Shown piece after piece: positions 54,100-63,542 of a stretch of 64,000 nucleotides of DNA. The notes under the pieces are model-generated. The model was not told the origin of the DNA. It searched no databases and saw nothing but the letters and a program-made list of their open reading frames with translations. Position 1 is the first letter of the stretch, and the number at the start of each line of letters is the position of its first letter. The stretch spans positions 7,523,501-7,587,500 of the forward strand of contig NZ_CP121668.1 in NCBI RefSeq assembly GCF_029714425.1. The letters run 5' to 3'. This DNA comes from Bradyrhizobium sp. CB2312 (lineage in GTDB: Bacteria; Pseudomonadota; Alphaproteobacteria; Rhizobiales; Xanthobacteraceae). The translations under genes and the position numbers were made by a program.

Positions 54100-54970
54100 C
54101 GCGCCGCAAAGCCGTTTCTATGAGTCGCACGGCCTGCGGCTGCATTATGCCGATTGGGGCAACGACGGCGCGCCGCCCCTCATCCTGGTCCATGGTGGCC
54201 GCGATCATTGCCGCAGCTGGGACGTCATCGCGCGATCGCTGCAGCCGCATTTTCACGTCATCGCGCCCGATCTGCGCGGCCACGGCGATTCCGACTGGAC
54301 CCGTGGCGGCAGCTACGCGTTGACGGAGTATGTCTACGATCTCGCGCAGCTCGTTCGGACGATTGCGGCGCCTCAAGTGACTCTCATCGGCCATTCCATG
54401 GGCGGCATGGTGAGCCTGATCTTTTCCGGGTCGTTTCCCGAGTTGGTCACAAAGCTCGTCGTGCTCGACGGCGTCACCATGCTGCCGGATTCACCGAAGC
54501 CGCCGGTGCATGAGCGCATCGGCAAATGGGTCAGCCAGCTCGACAGACTGCACGACCGCACGCCGCGCCGGTACGCCACTCTCGCAGACGCCGCCGCGCA
54601 GATGGTGCTGCACAACAAGCGGCTGTCGCGCGAGCTCGCGCTGCATCTCGCCACCCACGGCGCGCGGCGGAACGAGGACGGCACCTTTAGCTGGAAGTTC
54701 GATCCCTACCAGCGCGCCAGTGCGCCGCACCGGCTCTGGCCGGACGATCACGTCGCGCTGTGGTCGCGCATCGCCTGCCCGACGCTGCTGCTCAATGCCG
54801 GCGAAAGCTTTCTGGCGGGGGCCAGGGGAGCGGGCCTGGAACGTTATTTCCCGAATGCGCGCGTTGAGACGATAGCCGGTGCCGGGCACTGGCTGCAGCA
54901 CGACAAGCCGCAGGAGGTGCTGGGTGAGATCCGGCGGTTTTTGGGCCTGGCCGAGGACGGCGCGAGATAG
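54092..54970 (+). CDS. Alpha/beta hydrolase
   Basis: 292 residues from ATG 54092. Oxyanion loop LVHGG at 33-37, nucleophile elbow GHSMGG with Ser102, and the catalytic His in IAGAGHWLQHDKP near the end. Substrate unknown. Coupled with LysE and following the KAS/HxlR pair with 44 nt between KAS and LysE; a four-gene unit is possible. Confidence 0.9.
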   Translation: MASAPQSRFYESHGLRLHYADWGNDGAPPLILVHGGRDHCRSWDVIARSLQPHFHVIAPDLRGHGDSDWTRGGSYALTEYVYDLAQLVRTIAAPQVTLIGHSMGGMVSLIFSGSFPELVTKLVVLDGVTMLPDSPKPPVHERIGKWVSQLDRLHDRTPRRYATLADAAAQMVLHNKRLSRELALHLATHGARRNEDGTFSWKFDPYQRASAPHRLWPDDHVALWSRIACPTLLLNAGESFLAGARGAGLERYFPNARVETIAGAGHWLQHDKPQEVLGEIRRFLGLAEDGAR

Positions 54971-54978
54971 CCCCGCTG

Positions 54979-55076
54979 CCGTAGGGTGGGCAAAGGCGCG
55001 ACAGCGCCGTGCCCACCGTCAATCGAGATTTGAACGGATAGATTGGTGGGCACGCTTCGCTTTGCCCACCCTACGG
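54979..55076. repeat. CCGTAGGGTGGGCAAAGG repeat (copy 3)
   Basis: Outer arms CCGTAGGGTGGGCAAAG / CTTTGCCCACCCTACGG; the inner ones are GCGCCGTGCCCACC and GGTGGGCACG. Lies between the hydrolase and the convergent ispE stop. Confidence 0.85.
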
Positions 55077-55096
55077 CACTGTCGCCGGGGAGATAC

Positions 55097-55981
55097 CTAG
55101 CTCAACGTCCCCGCATGCACCCACCAGCCGGGGTGATCGCGCCGGGTCTTCTCGGCGGCCGCATGTGCCTCGGCGGCCCCACCATAGACCGCAAAACACG
55201 TCGCACCGGAGCCGGACATGCGGGCGAGCTTGACGCCGGCGGAAGAGCGCAACGCTTTCAGCACCTCGCCAATCACCGGTTCGATGCGCATCGCGGGCGC
55301 TTCGAGATCGTTGGCGACGGTTTCGAGAACGTCGACCCAATCAGCGATCGAGGCGCCCTCTTCCGGCCAGGCTGGCGCTTCGAGGACGGAAGTGGCGCCG
55401 ACCAGAAGCTCGCCGTTGCGCAGGCCCAGCGCCTGGAACACGTCCTTGGTCGCAACGGGCACGCGCGGATTGACCATCACGCAGGGCATGCTCGGCAGCG
55501 CGAGCGGCAGCAACTGCTCGCCGACGCCGGTCATGTCACAGGCGCGCGACAGCAGGCACACCGGCACGTCGGCGCCGGTCGCGAGCGCGACTTTCTGCAA
55601 ACGGGAATCGTCGAGCGAGAGATTGTTCAGACGCGCCAAGAGGCGCAGCGCCGCCGCGGCATCCGCCGAGCCGCCGCCGATACCGGCGGCAACGGGCAGC
55701 ACCTTGTCGAGCGCGAAGGCGCCGAGCTTCAGGTCCGGCACGGCCTCGGCCAACAGCTTGGCCGCCTTGAACACGAGATTGTCCGATGTCTCGCCGCAAG
55801 CCGCAGCGAGCGGCCCGGTGGTGGTGAGCTTCAGCTCGCCGCCCGGCTCCAGCGTCAGCCGGTCGGCGCAGTCGGCAAACGCGACCACGCTTTCGAGATC
55901 ATGATAGCCGTCAGCACGACGGCCAACCACGCGAAGGCTCAGATTGACCTTCGCGCGCCCTTCTTCAACCAACGCCGGCAT
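55097..55981 (-). CDS. ispE: 4-diphosphocytidyl-2-C-methyl-D-erythritol kinase
   Basis: 294 residues from ATG 55981; a TTG at 56011 overlapping the TPR gene stop (TTGA) is a reasonable alternative. GHMP kinase fold: ARAKVNLSLRV-like N-terminus, PVAAGIGGGSADAAAAL (ATP loop, about 95-112), and SGSGATCFAVYG in the C-terminal half. Fourth step of the MEP isoprenoid pathway. Probably co-transcribed with the TPR protein. Confidence 0.95.
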   Translation of the reverse strand: MPALVEEGRAKVNLSLRVVGRRADGYHDLESVVAFADCADRLTLEPGGELKLTTTGPLAAACGETSDNLVFKAAKLLAEAVPDLKLGAFALDKVLPVAAGIGGGSADAAAALRLLARLNNLSLDDSRLQKVALATGADVPVCLLSRACDMTGVGEQLLPLALPSMPCVMVNPRVPVATKDVFQALGLRNGELLVGATSVLEAPAWPEEGASIADWVDVLETVANDLEAPAMRIEPVIGEVLKALRSSAGVKLARMSGSGATCFAVYGGAAEAHAAAEKTRRDHPGWWVHAGTLS

Positions 55982-56007
55982 CGGCGATACGCCCCCAGTT
56001 ACTTGGA

Positions 56008-57804
56008 TCAACCGCCCTTGCCGTCGTCCTTCTTCTTTTCCGCCTGCGCGGCCGAAGAGTTCGAATTGTCGTCCACCATCCCGTTTGCGATCTTGGCCTC
56101 GATCTTCGGAAGGTCATCCGGCTCGGGCTTGAGATCACGGGCGTGCGACCACTGGAATTTGGCCTCCAGCGTGCGGCCGACGCGCCAATAGGCATCGCCA
56201 AGGTGATCGTTGATGGTGGGATCCTCGGGCTTGAGGTCGATCGCGCGCTCGAGGTTCTTCACCGCCTCTTCGTAATTGCCGATGCGGTAATAGGCCCAGC
56301 CGAGGGAGTCGACGATGTAGCCGTCGTCGGGACGCTGCTCGACGGCGCGCTTGATCATCTTCATGCCTTCGTCGAGGTTCACGCCCTGGTCGATCCAGGA
56401 ATAGCCGAGATAGTTGAGCACATGCGGCTGGTCGGGCTGGAGCTCGAGCGCCTTCTTCATGTCGGCTTCGGCCTTGCCCCACTGCTTGGAGCGCTCCTCG
56501 CAGATGCCGCGATAATAGTACCAGACGCTGTTAACCTTGTCGTTGCCGGCCGGCAGCACGTCGATGCCCTGCGAATAGGTCGCGCCGCAATCGCCGAACT
56601 TCTTGCGGCCGCGCTCGATATTGCCGAGCGCCATGATCGCTTCGAGATCCTTGGAGTCCTCGGTGGTGACGCCCTTGAGGATCTTGATCGCCTCGTCGGT
56701 GCGGTCGGCGGAATCGAGGTCGATCGCGAGTTGGATCTGCGCGTTGCGCTTGAGCGGCGAGGACGCCGGCACCCGCTCATAGACCTTGATCGCCATCTGC
56801 GGCCGCTTCACCGATTCATAGAGATCGGCGAGCGAGAGCAGCGCCAGCGGATGGCTGGGCTGGAGGTAGAGCGAGAGCTGGAGATAGACCAGCGCCAGAT
56901 CCTCACCGCCGCGGCGGGTCAGCGTGGCGCCGATGCCGTAGAGCGCTTCGGCCGCGCCGGCCTGCGCGGAATCGACCAGCGGCGGCAGCTTCTTGCCGGC
57001 CTTGGTGTCGCGCAAACCTTCCACGATCAGCGGATGACGGGCGAGCTTCTTGTCGAACGCCTGATAGACATTGGTCGCCGCAGCCGAATCCTTGTTGCGC
57101 GACAGCCAGCGCGCATAGGCCTCGGTGACGCGTAGCATGGAATCGTCGAGCTTGTAGGCGCGCTCGAAGCGGGTGCCGGCGTCCTTCTCCTTGCCGGAGA
57201 GCTCGAGGATCATGCCGGCGTGGAGATCCTTGAACAGCGGATACCATTCCGGACCGGCGAGCTTGTCGATGGCGGCGACACCGCCCTTGGCATCGCCGGC
57301 GCCATAGGCGGCCCAGCCCGACAGCAGCGTGGCGACGAGATCGGTGATCGGACCGCGGATCGACTGGTTGATGTTGCTCTGCGCGGTCGCGTATTTCTTC
57401 ACCTTGAGATCATGCACGCCGACAACGAGGCGCGCGACACGGTTGGTCTTGTCGATGGTGAGGATGCGCTCGGCGAGCTTGACCGCTTCGTCGATGTCGC
57501 CGTCGGCGACCGAGGAGATGAAGGCGCGATCGAGCAGCTCGTTGTTCTTCGGATCGGTGCGCAGGGCCGAGCGGTAGAACGCAGCCGCCGAGGCCGCATC
57601 GCGCTCGACGCTGGCATGGCGGGCGGCGAGATAGCTGCCTGCGGTAGTGAGCGACTTCAGATCGTTTCGGGTCGGAAACTGCGCCGCCGTGTCGGACGGA
57701 TGGTCCGGCGTCTGCGCCAGGACCGCGCCGGGGACCGTCGCGATCGCTGTGCCCATGAGGGCGATGGCGGCAACAGTCCAGCGGTTGAAACGATATGAAA
57801 ACAT
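56008..57804 (-). CDS. Secreted tetratricopeptide repeat protein
   Basis: 598 residues from MFSYRFNRW. Signal peptide (WTVAAIALMGTAIATVPGAVLAQ). At least ten TPR-like repeats through the mature part, e.g. YRIGNYEEAVKNLERAIDLKPEDPTINDHLGDAYWR near the end. It probably acts as a periplasmic or outer-membrane scaffold (Bam/Lol-like partner roles are known for TPR proteins but not shown here). Adjacent to ispE. Confidence 0.9.
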   Translation of the reverse strand: MFSYRFNRWTVAAIALMGTAIATVPGAVLAQTPDHPSDTAAQFPTRNDLKSLTTAGSYLAARHASVERDAASAAAFYRSALRTDPKNNELLDRAFISSVADGDIDEAVKLAERILTIDKTNRVARLVVGVHDLKVKKYATAQSNINQSIRGPITDLVATLLSGWAAYGAGDAKGGVAAIDKLAGPEWYPLFKDLHAGMILELSGKEKDAGTRFERAYKLDDSMLRVTEAYARWLSRNKDSAAATNVYQAFDKKLARHPLIVEGLRDTKAGKKLPPLVDSAQAGAAEALYGIGATLTRRGGEDLALVYLQLSLYLQPSHPLALLSLADLYESVKRPQMAIKVYERVPASSPLKRNAQIQLAIDLDSADRTDEAIKILKGVTTEDSKDLEAIMALGNIERGRKKFGDCGATYSQGIDVLPAGNDKVNSVWYYYRGICEERSKQWGKAEADMKKALELQPDQPHVLNYLGYSWIDQGVNLDEGMKMIKRAVEQRPDDGYIVDSLGWAYYRIGNYEEAVKNLERAIDLKPEDPTINDHLGDAYWRVGRTLEAKFQWSHARDLKPEPDDLPKIEAKIANGMVDDNSNSSAAQAEKKKDDGKGG

Positions 57805-58113
57805 CAGGGCTCGCCTTGGGTTGGTAGTGCCTGGGTTTGCAGCAGAAGGCCGTCTCGCATGCGAACGCGGCCAGTGGCATCGGGACCCGGAACCGTCGGG
57901 CCGACAATGCCGCTTTTGGCGCTTCACCGCAAGGATTCGGGCATGCGATCCCCCTCCGCACGCCCCAAATCGGCCGACAACGCCCCAAGACGCTGCCAGT
58001 ATGGCCTTATCGTGGCCGCGGGCCGCCGTGGCAGCCCGGTTCTCACGCGAACGTGCGTCACAATGCCGGGGGGCACCTAACCTGGGTCACATCGGCCGTG
58101 GCTGCCGTGTGGA
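57805..58113. other. Intergenic region between ETF-QO and TPR genes
   Basis: 309 nt. Minus-strand leader of the TPR gene. No ORF above 60 codons with features, no repeat family in common with the other gaps. Only loose motifs seen. Confidence 0.4.
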
Positions 58114-59775
58114 TTACATCGCCTCATAGTTCGGCCCGCCGCCGCCCTCCGGGGGAACCCAGGTAATGTTGCCGTTGGGGTCCTTCACGTCGCAGGTTTT
58201 GCAGTGGACGCAGTTCTGGGCGTTGATCTGGAAGCGCGGGCCCGAACCCTCCTCGATCCACTCATAGACGCCGGCCGGGCAATAGCGGTTCGAGGGACCG
58301 GCGAACACGTCGTGCTCCGAGGTCTTCTGGAGGTTCATGTCCGCGACCTTCAGATGGACCGGCTGGTCCTCTTCATGATTGGTGTTGGACAGGAACACCG
58401 AGGACAGCTTGTCGAAGGAGATCTTGCCGTCCGGCTTCGGGTAATTCTTCGGTGCGTGACTCTTGGCCGGATCCAGCGTGGCGCGATCGGGCTTGGCGTG
58501 CGACAGCGTGCCGAACAGCGAGATGCCGAACAGCTGGTTGGTCCACATGTCGAGTGCGCCAAGCGGAACACCGATCAGCGTGCCGAACTTCGACCACAGC
58601 GGCTTGACGTTGCGGATCCTGAACAGGTCCTTGCCGACCGCGGACTCGCGCCAGGCGTTCTCGTAGGCGACGACCTCGTCATTGGCGCGGCCCTCGGCAA
58701 GCGCGGCCGCGACATGCTCGGCGGCGAGCATGCCGGTGCCCATCGCGTTGTGGACGCCCTTGATGCGGGGAACGTTGACGAAGCCCGCGGCGCAGCCGAC
58801 CAGCGCACCGCCCGGGAAGGTCAGGCGCGGCACCGACTGGTAGCCGCCTTCGGTGATGGCGCGCGCGCCGTAGGCGAGACGCTTGCCGCCCTCGAACACG
58901 TCGCGGATCGAGGGATGGGTCTTGAAGCGCTGGAATTCATCGAAGGGCGACAGATACGGATCGTCGTAGTTGAGATGCACGACGAAGCCGACCGCGACGC
59001 GGTTGTCGTCGTAGTGGTAGAGGAACGAGCCGCCGCCGGTGGAATTGTTGAGCGGCCAGCCGAACGAGTGCTGGATCAGGCCCTTCTTGTGCTTGGCCGG
59101 ATCGATCTGCCAGACTTCCTTCAGGCCGATGCCGAACTTCGGCGGTTCGCTCTTGGCGTCCAGTGCGAACTTCGCGATCAGCTGCTTCGACAGCGAGCCG
59201 CGGGCGCCTTCGGCAAACAGCGTGTACTTGCCGAGCAGCTCCATGCCGCGGGTATAGGAATCCTTGTGGGTGCCGTCCCTGGCGATGCCCATGTCGCCGG
59301 TCGCGATGCCCCGCACCGCGCCCTTGTCGTCATAGAGCACTTCAGTCGCGGCGAAGCCCGGATAGATCTCGACGCCGAGCGCCTCCGCCTTCGGCGCCAG
59401 CCAGCGGCAGACATTGCCGAGCGAGCCGATGTAGCAGTGATGATTGTCCATCAGCGAGGGCATCGCGAAGCCCGGGAGCTTGATGCGGTTGTCGCCGAAC
59501 ATCCAGTAGAAGTGGTCGTCCTTGACCTGCGTTTTCAGCGGACAGTCGGGATCCTCACGCCAGTCGGGGATCAGCTTGTCGAGCGAGATCGGATCGATCA
59601 CCGCACCGGACAGAATGTGCGCGCCGACCTCGGAGCCCTTCTCCACGACGACGATGTTGAGATCGGCGTTGAGCTGCTTCAGCCGGATCGCCGCGGCCAG
59701 GCCGGAGGGGCCGGCGCCGACGATGACGACATCGAATTCCATGGATTCGCGCGGGGGAAGTTCTTCGGTGCTCAT
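58114..59775 (-). CDS. Electron transfer flavoprotein-ubiquinone oxidoreductase
   Basis: 553 residues. FAD-binding VIVGAGPSGLAAAIRL near residue 16; VGAHILSGAVIDP; C-terminal 4Fe-4S cluster Cys in YCPAGVYEW and NCVHCKTCDVKDP. Feeds electrons from ETF (fatty acid, amino acid and choline-type oxidation) into ubiquinone at the membrane. Length normal. It would serve dehydrogenases such as the FAD oxidase at 7.6 kb only if that enzyme uses ETF. Confidence 0.95.
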   Translation of the reverse strand: MSTEELPPRESMEFDVVIVGAGPSGLAAAIRLKQLNADLNIVVVEKGSEVGAHILSGAVIDPISLDKLIPDWREDPDCPLKTQVKDDHFYWMFGDNRIKLPGFAMPSLMDNHHCYIGSLGNVCRWLAPKAEALGVEIYPGFAATEVLYDDKGAVRGIATGDMGIARDGTHKDSYTRGMELLGKYTLFAEGARGSLSKQLIAKFALDAKSEPPKFGIGLKEVWQIDPAKHKKGLIQHSFGWPLNNSTGGGSFLYHYDDNRVAVGFVVHLNYDDPYLSPFDEFQRFKTHPSIRDVFEGGKRLAYGARAITEGGYQSVPRLTFPGGALVGCAAGFVNVPRIKGVHNAMGTGMLAAEHVAAALAEGRANDEVVAYENAWRESAVGKDLFRIRNVKPLWSKFGTLIGVPLGALDMWTNQLFGISLFGTLSHAKPDRATLDPAKSHAPKNYPKPDGKISFDKLSSVFLSNTNHEEDQPVHLKVADMNLQKTSEHDVFAGPSNRYCPAGVYEWIEEGSGPRFQINAQNCVHCKTCDVKDPNGNITWVPPEGGGGPNYEAM

Positions 59776-59910
59776 CTGATCTCAGCCCTTGAGACGGTTC
59801 CTTGTCATTTGCGCCCCCTTGTTTCCGATTTTTCCGGGTAGGACAACCACGGAAATGCGTTCCGCTGGGATGCAAGGCGGCCTAAACTGAACTAATAGTC
59901 AGACTTTCCG

Positions 59911-60717
59911 ATGATACCCGAACCCGCACCCACCGTCCGCGAGCTCTTAGCCTTCTATCTGGAGGCCGGAGTCGACTGCGCGCTCGCGGAGGAGCCGATC
60001 GACCGCCTGGCGGAATTGGACGCCCCGCCGCCCGCCCCGCGCGCGGCACCGCCGATCGAGGCGCCGCGGCCGGTCGCCGCGCCTGCGGTGATGCGCGGCG
60101 AGGCCGCTCCTGCGCCCGACGTCGCCATCGCGTCCGCACGCGAGGCCGCGCGCACCGCGCCGACGCTCGAGGCGTTGCGCGAGCTGATGCAAAACTTCGA
60201 GGGCTGCGCACTGAAGCACACGGCGACGCGGCTGGTGTTCGCCGACGGCAATCCGCAGGCGCGCATCATGTTCGTCGGCGAGGCTCCGGGCCGTGACGAG
60301 GACATCGAGGGACTGCCGTTCGTCGGGCGCAGCGGCAAGCTGCTCGACCTCATGATCGGCGCCATAGGCCTCAACCGCACCACCGCCTACATCGCCAACG
60401 TCATACCCTGGCGGCCGCCCGGCAACCGCACGCCGACGCCGCAGGAGACGCAGATCTGCCTGCCCTTCATCCAGCGCCAGATCGAACTGGTGAATCCCGA
60501 CGTGCTGGTGACGCTCGGCAATCCCTCGACACAGACGCTGCTGTCGACGCGCGAGGGCATCATGCGCACGCGCGGCCGCTGGTTCGACTACGAGACCGGC
60601 CAGCGCACCATCCGCGCGCTGCCGACGTTCCACCCGGCCTATCTCTTGCGCTCGCCGGCATACAAGCGCCTCGCCTGGCAGGATCTGCGCGCAATCGCGA
60701 AGGTGCTGGCGGGGTAG
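59911..60717 (+). CDS. Family 4-like uracil-DNA glycosylase lacking two Fe-S cysteines
   Basis: 268 residues. Catalytic loop GEAPGRDED (about 121-129), [10 protein letters not shown], and HPAYLLR near the end are family 4. Family 4 normally has four Cys ligands for a 4Fe-4S cluster. Here the first is Phe (NFEGC), the third is Trp ([11 protein letters not shown] instead of KCRPPGNR), and only EGCALK and QICLPF retain Cys. An N-terminal Pro/Ala-rich linker of about 85 residues precedes the core. It removes uracil from DNA; cluster-free function is expected. Confidence 0.9.
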   Translation: MIPEPAPTVRELLAFYLEAGVDCALAEEPIDRLAELDAPPPAPRAAPPIEAPRPVAAPAVMRGEAAPAPDVAIASAREAARTAPTLEALRELMQNFEGCALKHTATRLVFADGNPQARIMFVGEAPGRDEDIEGLPFVGRSGKLLDLMIGAIGLNRTTAYIANVIPWRPPGNRTPTPQETQICLPFIQRQIELVNPDVLVTLGNPSTQTLLSTREGIMRTRGRWFDYETGQRTIRALPTFHPAYLLRSPAYKRLAWQDLRAIAKVLAG

Positions 60718-60726
60718 CGAGCTCTT

Positions 60727-60820
60727 GTAGGGTGGGCAAAGCGAAGCGTGCCCACCAGCTTTATCGTGGCTACGGATAGACTGACGTGGGCACGGCGCTT
60801 TGCGCCTTTGCCCACCCTAC
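60727..60820. repeat. GTAGGGTGGGCAAAGCG repeat (copy 4)
   Basis: GTAGGGTGGGCAAAGCGAAGCGTGCCCACC and GTGGGCACGGCG...CTTTGCCCACCCTAC. Completes the set of four full copies in the window. Confidence 0.85.
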
Positions 60821-60845
60821 GATGTCAGCGTCCGGAGCACGCGGG

Positions 60846-62354
60846 TCAGTTTCCCTTCGGCCGCACGATGGCCCAGCCGATGCGCAGCAATCCCTGTCGA
60901 CCATTGACCAGCCATTCGAACGCGCGCGGCACCTCCGGCACGATGCCGGGAAAGCGCGCGAGGATTTCCGGCGGCGGGGTGCCGGCCGTGTCGGAGGTGC
61001 GCCAGACCACGACGCCGCCGGTCTCGCTGAACTTGGCCTGGCTCATCCACGGCGTCCGCCCGGGCTGAGCGTCGATGAACAGATGCGGCCGGCCGGAATG
61101 CAGCGTGATCAGGCTGGCGAGCTGGGTGTCGCCGGCGACCGCGCGCAGGCGATGATTGGTGCGGCGAGCGAAGCTCTCGTCGAAGAAATCAGAGATCGCA
61201 CGCGCCGGCATCGAGGTCGCGATTTCATTGGTGCCGGTCCAGGGCAGGAACAGCACGGCGAGCACGACGCCGGCGGCCGGCGCGGCGACGGCGGCAGCCC
61301 ACACCGTCCGCAGCATCCGCGCGCGGCGCATCGCGATGAGGTCGCCGGCCGCGACCACCACGGCAAGCCCGGACATCACCAGCACGACTCCGGCGCCGCC
61401 GACGACGGAGTTGAGCCCGAGCAGGCCCGAGATCAGCACCGCGCCGAGTGCCGGCGCCAGCGCAAAGAAGTAAACGAAGTTGCGCCCGAGCGGCTCGACT
61501 GGTGGGCGGAAAATGATCGGCGCTTCCTCGCCCTTGGTGACGAACAGGCCGGTGTTGAGGAAGGTCAGCGCCGGGATCGTCGCCGCGCCGAGCACGAGCC
61601 CGCCAAGCAGCCAGGCCGCATGGAGCGCGCGGGCGCTGAGCTCCGTGACTTGCGGCATGGCCGGCATCACAAACGTCTCCGCGCGCATCAGCCAGACCGC
61701 ATAGGGCAGCGCCAGCACCGCGACGACGATCAGCGCGAACAAGGGATCGAGCGAGCGCAGCGTGCGACGGCCGCCGGCGGTCGAGAGTGCGAAGACGACG
61801 ATCAGCAGCAGCAGGAAGATCGCGGCAGGCGTGGTCAGCAGCAGCAGGCCGGCCTCGATCGACCAGGCGAACCAGGCATTGCCGCGGCGCTGGCCGATGA
61901 TCTGCCAGGAATGCAGCAGCAGCAGCGCCCAGAGCGGCCGCGCCAGCACCAGCGGGCCGAAATCGAGCGCGGGCGAAGAGAAGGCCAGCACCGTCATGGT
62001 CAGGAGCACGGCGAGCACCGCCTGCTGCGAGCCGACCACGGCGCGGGAGAGATGATAGAGCGCGATGAAGGTCGCGATCTCGCAGAGCTGGGCCAGCACA
62101 TAGACGCCGAACACGTGGCCGCCGGCGGCGCGATAGGCGATATCGGCGAGCCAGATCGGCAGCGGCGGCCCCAGATCCGTACCGACCTGATATTCGCGGC
62201 CGAACGCCAGCAGCGTCGCGAGGCTCCCCGGCGGGCTGCGGTAGAACGCCAGCGCCACGAACAACCACATCAAAGCCTGGAGCAGCACGGCGATCCACAC
62301 GATCAGCCGCGGCCGGGCGCGAATGAGCTCGATGACCAGGGAGGTAAACCGCAT
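60846..62354 (-). CDS. GT39/ArnT-like membrane protein
   Basis: 502 residues from MRFTSLVIEL. Ten or more hydrophobic segments with a large C-terminal soluble part. First luminal loop after helix 1 has the acidic pattern GREYQVGTDLGPPLPIWLADIAYR, typical of the glycosyltransferase 39/83 superfamily (Asp-containing loop). Probably transfers a sugar from a polyprenyl-phosphate donor in the envelope. Family only, substrate unknown. Confidence 0.75.
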   Translation of the reverse strand: MRFTSLVIELIRARPRLIVWIAVLLQALMWLFVALAFYRSPPGSLATLLAFGREYQVGTDLGPPLPIWLADIAYRAAGGHVFGVYVLAQLCEIATFIALYHLSRAVVGSQQAVLAVLLTMTVLAFSSPALDFGPLVLARPLWALLLLHSWQIIGQRRGNAWFAWSIEAGLLLLTTPAAIFLLLLIVVFALSTAGGRRTLRSLDPLFALIVVAVLALPYAVWLMRAETFVMPAMPQVTELSARALHAAWLLGGLVLGAATIPALTFLNTGLFVTKGEEAPIIFRPPVEPLGRNFVYFFALAPALGAVLISGLLGLNSVVGGAGVVLVMSGLAVVVAAGDLIAMRRARMLRTVWAAAVAAPAAGVVLAVLFLPWTGTNEIATSMPARAISDFFDESFARRTNHRLRAVAGDTQLASLITLHSGRPHLFIDAQPGRTPWMSQAKFSETGGVVVWRTSDTAGTPPPEILARFPGIVPEVPRAFEWLVNGRQGLLRIGWAIVRPKGN

Positions 62355-62507
62355 GCAACGTCCGAAAGATGCAGCCAACCCGTCCAGCCGGCCCTATTCG
62401 CTCACACCTGTTTTGATAGTGGGCGCAGCGCGCTGTGGCAACGACGGTCTGCTCCCTCTCCCCGTTCTTACGGAGAGTAAGGTGTGGAGGCGTACCAGCA
62501 ACAGGTC

Positions 62508-62590
62508 GTCATGCCCGGGCCTGTCCCGGGCATCCACGTTCTCCGTGCCGCAGGAAAGACGTGGATGGCCGGGTCAAGCCCGGCCATGAC
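62508..62590. repeat. GTCATGCCCGGG...GGCCATGAC repeat
   Basis: GTCATGCCCGGGCCTGTCCCGGGCATCCACG and CGTGGATGGCCGGGTCAAGCCCGGCCATGAC fold back on each other. Non-coding, between the membrane protein and rnhB. Confidence 0.8.
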
Positions 62591-62616
62591 GATGCGGAAG
62601 CACCGGGATAAAACCA

Positions 62617-63468
62617 TTAGAGATTTGCCGACGTGTCAATTTCCAGGCTGGTCTCCACCTGCACTTCAGTGACCGTGAACAAATCCTGCACCGGCTCGAC
62701 GGTCCAGGGCATGTGCTTGGCACGGGCCGCCGCGACGGGGGCGAAGAAGCTGCGGTGGTGGATGGAGGGGCCAAGGCGATCGAGGGCGTCGAGATGCTCG
62801 GGGACGGCATAGCCCTTGTGCTGCTCGAAGCCGTAGCCGGGGCAGTCCTGCGCCAGCGCGCACATCAGGCGGTCGCGCGTCACCTTGGCGATGATCGAGG
62901 CGGCCGCGATCGACAGCACGATGCCGTCACCGCCGATCACGGCCTCGCAGTCGCAAGGCGTGTCGAGGCGGTCGCGGCCGTCGACGAAGACGTGGCGGGG
63001 CTGCTCGGGCAGCGCCACCACGGCGCGCTTCAAGGCCCACAGCGAGGCGCGCAAAATGTTGTCGCGGTCGATTCGCGAGGGCGAGGCGACGGCGACCGAG
63101 ACCTGTGCGGTGGCGCAGATCTTGTCGAACAGTCTTTCGCGCTCCTCGGCGGTCAGGCGCTTGGAATCGTCGATGCCGCGCGGGATGCGGTCGGGATCGA
63201 GAATCACCGCGGCCGCCACCACGGGACCGGCCAGCGGCCCGCGGCCGGCCTCGTCGCAGCCCGCGACCGGCCAGATGCCGCGCTTGATCAGCGCGCGCTC
63301 GCGGCGGAAGCTCGGCGGCGCGATCGCGATGATGCCTTTCTTGCCGGGGAGGACCGGCGCGGCCTTGACGGCAGGCGCCTTCGCCTTGGCAGGGGCGGCC
63401 TTCTTCGCAGCAGCGCTCGGCTTGGGCGCGTCTTTGGCCGGTTTCTTGGCGGACTTGTCCCGAATCAT
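62617..63468 (-). CDS. rnhB: Ribonuclease HII with Lys/Ala/Pro-rich N-terminal extension
   Basis: 283 residues from MIRDKSAKK. Core starts with [19 protein letters not shown], catalytic Asp72 and Glu73; further acidic site residues in FVDGRDRL and near the end. Removes RNA primers and misincorporated ribonucleotides from DNA. Residues 1-42 are Lys, Ala and Pro rich, like the PPDK tail; the rest is the usual length. Confidence 0.95.
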   Translation of the reverse strand: MIRDKSAKKPAKDAPKPSAAAKKAAPAKAKAPAVKAAPVLPGKKGIIAIAPPSFRRERALIKRGIWPVAGCDEAGRGPLAGPVVAAAVILDPDRIPRGIDDSKRLTAEERERLFDKICATAQVSVAVASPSRIDRDNILRASLWALKRAVVALPEQPRHVFVDGRDRLDTPCDCEAVIGGDGIVLSIAAASIIAKVTRDRLMCALAQDCPGYGFEQHKGYAVPEHLDALDRLGPSIHHRSFFAPVAAARAKHMPWTVEPVQDLFTVTEVQVETSLEIDTSANL

Positions 63469-63542
63469 GGCCGGGATCGTGCGCAAGCGATCCGGCGAGC
63501 GCAACCTGGAACCCCGCGCAATTCCCGTTATTCAGACCCGTC

